Below the pieces are notes generated by a model. It did no database searches. It had not been told where the DNA came from and worked only from the letters and a program-made list of their open reading frames with translations. A program made the position numbers and the translations under genes. From an uncultured Bacteroidota bacterium (GTDB taxonomy: Bacteria; Bacteroidota; Bacteroidia; Bacteroidales; FEN-979), in the NCBI GenBank assembly GCA_937900965.1, contig CALCGJ010000110.1:1-34062 (forward strand): DNA of 34,062 bases, in the 5' to 3' direction. Below are positions 31,565 to 34,062 of the stretch, one piece after another; the stretch's first letter is position 1; each line of letters starts with the position of its first letter.

Positions 31565-31780
31565 ATGATGAAAAACAAGTTAAAGCTGATTTCAGTAATA
31601 ACGTGTCCTTCTTGTGGATCCGAAAAAGAGGAAACCATGCCAGTTGACTCATGTCAGTTTTTTTATGAGTGTGAATCGTGCCATGTTGTCGTAAAACCTA
31701 AATCTGGTGATTGTTGTGTCTATTGTTCTTATGGATCGGTAAAATGCCCTTCGATACAACTCAGGGAGAATTGTTGTTAA
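31565..31780 (+). CDS. GDCCVxC-domain small Cys-rich protein
   Basis: This 71-residue protein carries an ITCPSCGSEKEETMP segment (possible zinc-ribbon-like CPSC), then CESC, and the diagnostic GDCCVYCSYGSVKCPSIQ. The family is known to include selenoproteins; here the motif positions are read as TGT Cys codons, so this is the all-Cys form. Members are often located beside mercury, arsenic or copper resistance genes. A soft-metal or redox role is likely but unproven. It is the last gene of the plus-strand island and converges with the DsrE cluster; no terminator is evident in the 58-base gap. Confidence 0.82.
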   Translation: MMKNKLKLISVITCPSCGSEKEETMPVDSCQFFYECESCHVVVKPKSGDCCVYCSYGSVKCPSIQLRENCC

Positions 31781-31838
31781 TTTATTTCTTTCAGTGATCT
31801 TCCTTTCAGCAATAAAACACAGTTACTAAAGAAAATAA

Positions 31839-32192
31839 TCAAAATGTCAGCGTGGTATCACTATCCAGTGTCCACTGAACCAGCTCTTTCATGGTACTGA
31901 GTTCAGTGCCGTCAATGAGTTTGAGCTCTTTGATGCCACGGGCTTCGGCACAGGAACCACAGATTTTCACCTTCCCACCCTTTAAGATTACAGAACGAAT
32001 CATCCGCTCAATATTATAGTACCCCTGGGGAGTATTCTGATTGGGTAAGGCAGCAGTAGCCGCGTCGGCCATCAGGAAAACGCGTACTTCTGATGCTCCA
32101 TCTTCTTTCTGGATTGTCATGGCCATCCTGAGTGCATTGTAAGCTTTTTCGGTGCCGTAAGGGGCATCGTTGATGATGAAGAGTATTTTCAT
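31839..32192 (-). CDS. DsrE-like protein, cytoplasmic
   Basis: This 117-residue protein has the DsrE/F fold pattern: MKILFIINDAPYGTEKAYNALRMA at the N-terminus, VRVFLMADAATAAL, and GGKVKICGSCAEARG with Cys 78 and Cys 81. Such proteins often carry persulfide or transfer sulfur. No signal peptide is seen. It is the last gene of a minus-strand cluster with an exported DsrE-like protein, a cytochrome and an SQR-like flavoprotein, which supports a role in sulfur handling. The 33-base gap to the preceding gene suggests cotranscription. Confidence 0.88.
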   Translation of the reverse strand: MKILFIINDAPYGTEKAYNALRMAMTIQKEDGASEVRVFLMADAATAALPNQNTPQGYYNIERMIRSVILKGGKVKICGSCAEARGIKELKLIDGTELSTMKELVQWTLDSDTTLTF

Positions 32193-32225
32193 ACAAGTGG
32201 GATCTTATTAATATTTTACCGGGAT

Positions 32226-32645
32226 CTAAAAGGTGATGATTTTATTGCTCCACATAATCATTTCATACATATCCTGCATGGTTGATAACGGACACATATC
32301 GGACCCCTCTTTTTCCCGGATAGTCAGACAAGTCCCGCAAGCAAATATTTTTCCTCCATTGTTTACAAACCGCTTTATCTGGTCTGTAACGTTGAATTTG
32401 TCACTATCGAGCGATTCAGCTTCAACCCCTTTAGCCAATAAAAAAACGTTCACCGAATCTCCCTCATCCAGGGCAAAATTGCCAAACCGGAAGGCATTCC
32501 ATACCGTCTCAGCATCGTTTGAATATATAACCATCCCGATTTTCATCTTATGGTCGTTTTTTGCATCCTTATTGGATTGGTTGTAGTTTTGGCTTATCGA
32601 ATAAAGAGGGATAATCAACATCAGGATAATGAAGATTCTTTTCAT
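32226..32645 (-). CDS. DsrE-like protein, exported
   Basis: This 139-residue protein begins with a signal peptide (MKRIFIILMLIIPLYSISQ), so it should be periplasmic or lipid-free extracytoplasmic. The mature part follows the DsrE pattern: MKIGMVIYSNDAETVWNAFRFG, DSVNVFLLAKGVEAE, and GGKIFACGTCLTIREKEG with Cys 103, Cys 106 and a further Cys 118. The CxxC pair aligns by eye with the CGSC of the next gene, suggesting a periplasmic counterpart of the cytoplasmic DsrE protein. The function is inferred from family and context. Confidence 0.87.
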   Translation of the reverse strand: MKRIFIILMLIIPLYSISQNYNQSNKDAKNDHKMKIGMVIYSNDAETVWNAFRFGNFALDEGDSVNVFLLAKGVEAESLDSDKFNVTDQIKRFVNNGGKIFACGTCLTIREKEGSDMCPLSTMQDMYEMIMWSNKIITF

Positions 32646-32691
32646 ATCGCAATCATTTAATAATGAGGTTTATAAACTATTTGAGTGTTTG

Positions 32692-33357
32692 TCATTTTAT
32701 TTGTAAATTTACTTTTCTTTCAAAATAATTTCCTGTCATTCCTTCTTGTGCATTACCTTTGATACTTTCACCTTTAGTCAACATTACCTGCAATTGTATT
32801 TCAGCATCCTTTGCATTACTTAATGGCTGAATAGTCATCGATAAACTTGTAATATCGGCATCTTCATATCCGGGCAGTTTATCACCTACCAGACGACAAG
32901 ATATTGGCAGATTTACATCCCAACCGGGAGCAAACTTTGAAAGTGAATTTGTTCCGATGGTTGTCGGGTCAATATAGAGCCAGGCATTGCGGTATGGGAT
33001 GGGAATGATATTGTCTTTTTTTCTTCCGATTACCGTGAGTACTGTTTTCTGTTCCAATCTCTTTACTTCAATTAAAAAGGTTCCGTCTGGTTGTTTAAAT
33101 GATTTTTTGGTATCCTTGTCAAGAATGTCAATAATGATTTTTTCATCGTCTTTCCACTGTCCGTTGTTGTCATGACAGGTAAGGCAATTCTTTGCATTAC
33201 TCAAAATGCCTACCGCTGGCGGATAAGCATAAGCAATTCCGTTGCTGTTTTTGTTTTCACGAAATTCGGGATGAAACAGGTTTTCTATCCCGATAAGTTG
33301 ACTGACAGCAGCATAGATCATCAAAACTGCCGTGAGAATGATTGCTTTTGTTTTCAT
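32692..33357 (-). CDS. Exported single-heme cytochrome-like protein (CxxCH)
   Basis: This 221-residue protein has an N-terminal hydrophobic segment (KAIILTAVLMIYAAVSQLIG), followed by a single NCLTCHDNNGQW heme c attachment site (CxxCH at 58-62). The rest is beta-rich and I do not recognise a family for it. The axial Met or second His cannot be assigned. It lies 54 bases downstream of the SQR-like gene on the same strand and could accept electrons from it, or from a quinol-linked step, in the periplasm. The heme site is directly visible; the role is inference. Confidence 0.78.
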   Translation of the reverse strand: MKTKAIILTAVLMIYAAVSQLIGIENLFHPEFRENKNSNGIAYAYPPAVGILSNAKNCLTCHDNNGQWKDDEKIIIDILDKDTKKSFKQPDGTFLIEVKRLEQKTVLTVIGRKKDNIIPIPYRNAWLYIDPTTIGTNSLSKFAPGWDVNLPISCRLVGDKLPGYEDADITSLSMTIQPLSNAKDAEIQLQVMLTKGESIKGNAQEGMTGNYFERKVNLQIK

Positions 33358-33411
33358 TTTTTTATCGTCAGTGTTTATCGTGCTGACTCCGCACTTTCAA
33401 AACCAATGTTG

Positions 33412-34062
33412 TCAGAAGTATCTAAAGAACCAATGTTTTTCAAACCATACTTTCGACCAGTGCCAGAGATAACCAGGCTTTTTCATTTTCACAACCGGCA
33501 ATGGTGATCCGTAGAAATTACCTCCGGCATAACCTGCTTTTCCATCACCCATTTCTAAAAAGCATTGTCCTTCACCGTTGAATGTTTTGTCCCGGTTTTT
33601 ATCGGGATTATCGGTTATCTTTTGAGCAATATTATGAGCTACTGTTTCAGCCTGGTAATGTGCAAAGACTCCTGCTTTAGGTAATGGTTTACCCATTTCC
33701 AATGGAATAGATGTAATGTCGCCAATGGCATAAACATTTGGAAACTGTGTTTCCATTGTGTTACGGTCGGGTTCTATCCATCCAGACTTTCCAATTAAAT
33801 TTGTTTTGCTGATTACTGCCGGGCATTGATGCTTGGGAGTAAACGTTAGTAAATCGTATTCAGCTGTTTTGCCATTCGTGAAAGTCATCGTTTTTTCTGT
33901 TGCTGCTGTGAGTTGATGTTCGGGGAAAAACGTTATGCCTTTCATCTCTACCATTTGTCTCACCGCTCCTGATAATTCTTTTCCGGCCACTCCCATGGGC
34001 CCCTGTTCGGGTGTATAAAGTGATATCTCAGTGGTGTTGCTCAATCCTTTTTTCCGGATAAA
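33412..34062 (-). CDS. FAD-dependent oxidoreductase, sulfide:quinone reductase-like (5' end outside window)
   Basis: Only the C-terminal 216 residues are in the window; the reading frame remains open to the right edge. The visible part includes SLYTPEQGPMG, the FAD/NAD-linked reductase motif VYAIGDITSIPLEMGKPLPKAG, FAHYQAETVAHNI and a C-terminal KPGYLWHWSKVWFEKHWFFRYF-type ending as in type II NADH dehydrogenase and sulfide:quinone reductase relatives. The catalytic Cys pattern cannot be fully checked because the N-terminal half is missing; the visible KHQCPAV could hold one of these Cys residues. The cytochrome and DsrE genes downstream favour sulfide or persulfide oxidation. Confidence 0.82.
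   Translation of the reverse strand, partial: FIRKKGLSNTTEISLYTPEQGPMGVAGKELSGAVRQMVEMKGITFFPEHQLTAATEKTMTFTNGKTAEYDLLTFTPKHQCPAVISKTNLIGKSGWIEPDRNTMETQFPNVYAIGDITSIPLEMGKPLPKAGVFAHYQAETVAHNIAQKITDNPDKNRDKTFNGEGQCFLEMGDGKAGYAGGNFYGSPLPVVKMKKPGYLWHWSKVWFEKHWFFRYF

Overview
The window looks like a chromosomal segment from an anaerobic or microaerobic member of the Bacteroidota, probably Bacteroidales or a relative. Three kinds of evidence support this. First, at least eight genes are preceded by the Bacteroidota -7 promoter box TAnnTTTG, usually as TATCTTTG or TATATTTG. Second, a secreted 1209-residue protein ends in a type IX secretion (T9SS) sorting domain. Third, several families typical of the phylum are present: a DUF1599 protein, a BT_3928-like DoxX protein, a HYC_CC_PP protein, a four-helix-bundle protein and a maeB-type malic enzyme. 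No rRNA, tRNA, CRISPR array, transposase or phage gene was recognised.

Positions 1-16676 hold mostly core and housekeeping genes: a duplicated-domain DUF1599 protein, a DoxX/thioredoxin-like membrane protein, a lone OppB-type permease, a four-helix-bundle gene on the minus strand, tpiA, prmA, a 1498-residue exported protein of unknown function overlapping prmA by 4 bp, plsY, dnaN, a cold-shock protein, maeB and a KamA-family radical SAM protein. Positions 16760-20389 encode the large T9SS-exported Asp-box protein on the minus strand.

Positions 20536-31780 form a copper/silver-type resistance island on the plus strand: HYC_CC_PP small exported protein, CusA-type RND pump, CusC-type outer membrane channel with a Met-rich insert, CusB-type adaptor with N-terminal heavy-metal-binding and C-terminal DUF3347 domains, a periplasmic HMA metallochaperone-like protein, a truncated DUF302 gene, a CopA-type P-type ATPase with two heavy-metal-binding domains, and a small GDCCVxC protein. 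The P-type ATPase would move metal from cytoplasm to periplasm, and the tripartite pump would move it across the outer membrane.

Positions 31839-34062 carry a converging minus-strand cluster with sulfur-redox flavour: a sulfide:quinone-reductase-like flavoprotein cut by the right edge, a CxxCH cytochrome-like protein, an exported DsrE-like protein and a cytoplasmic DsrE-like protein.

The most unusual layer is the repeat content. The four-helix-bundle gene lies between 9-mer arrays in inverted orientation that share a perfect 27-bp inverted repeat, an architecture like 23S rRNA intervening sequences, which encode the same protein family. Several gene junctions carry tandem arrays with a strict 7-base period but unrelated unit sequences; one of them runs into the end of cusA. 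Four different palindromic elements lie between or inside genes, and one of them sits in frame inside prmA, adding about 25 residues.
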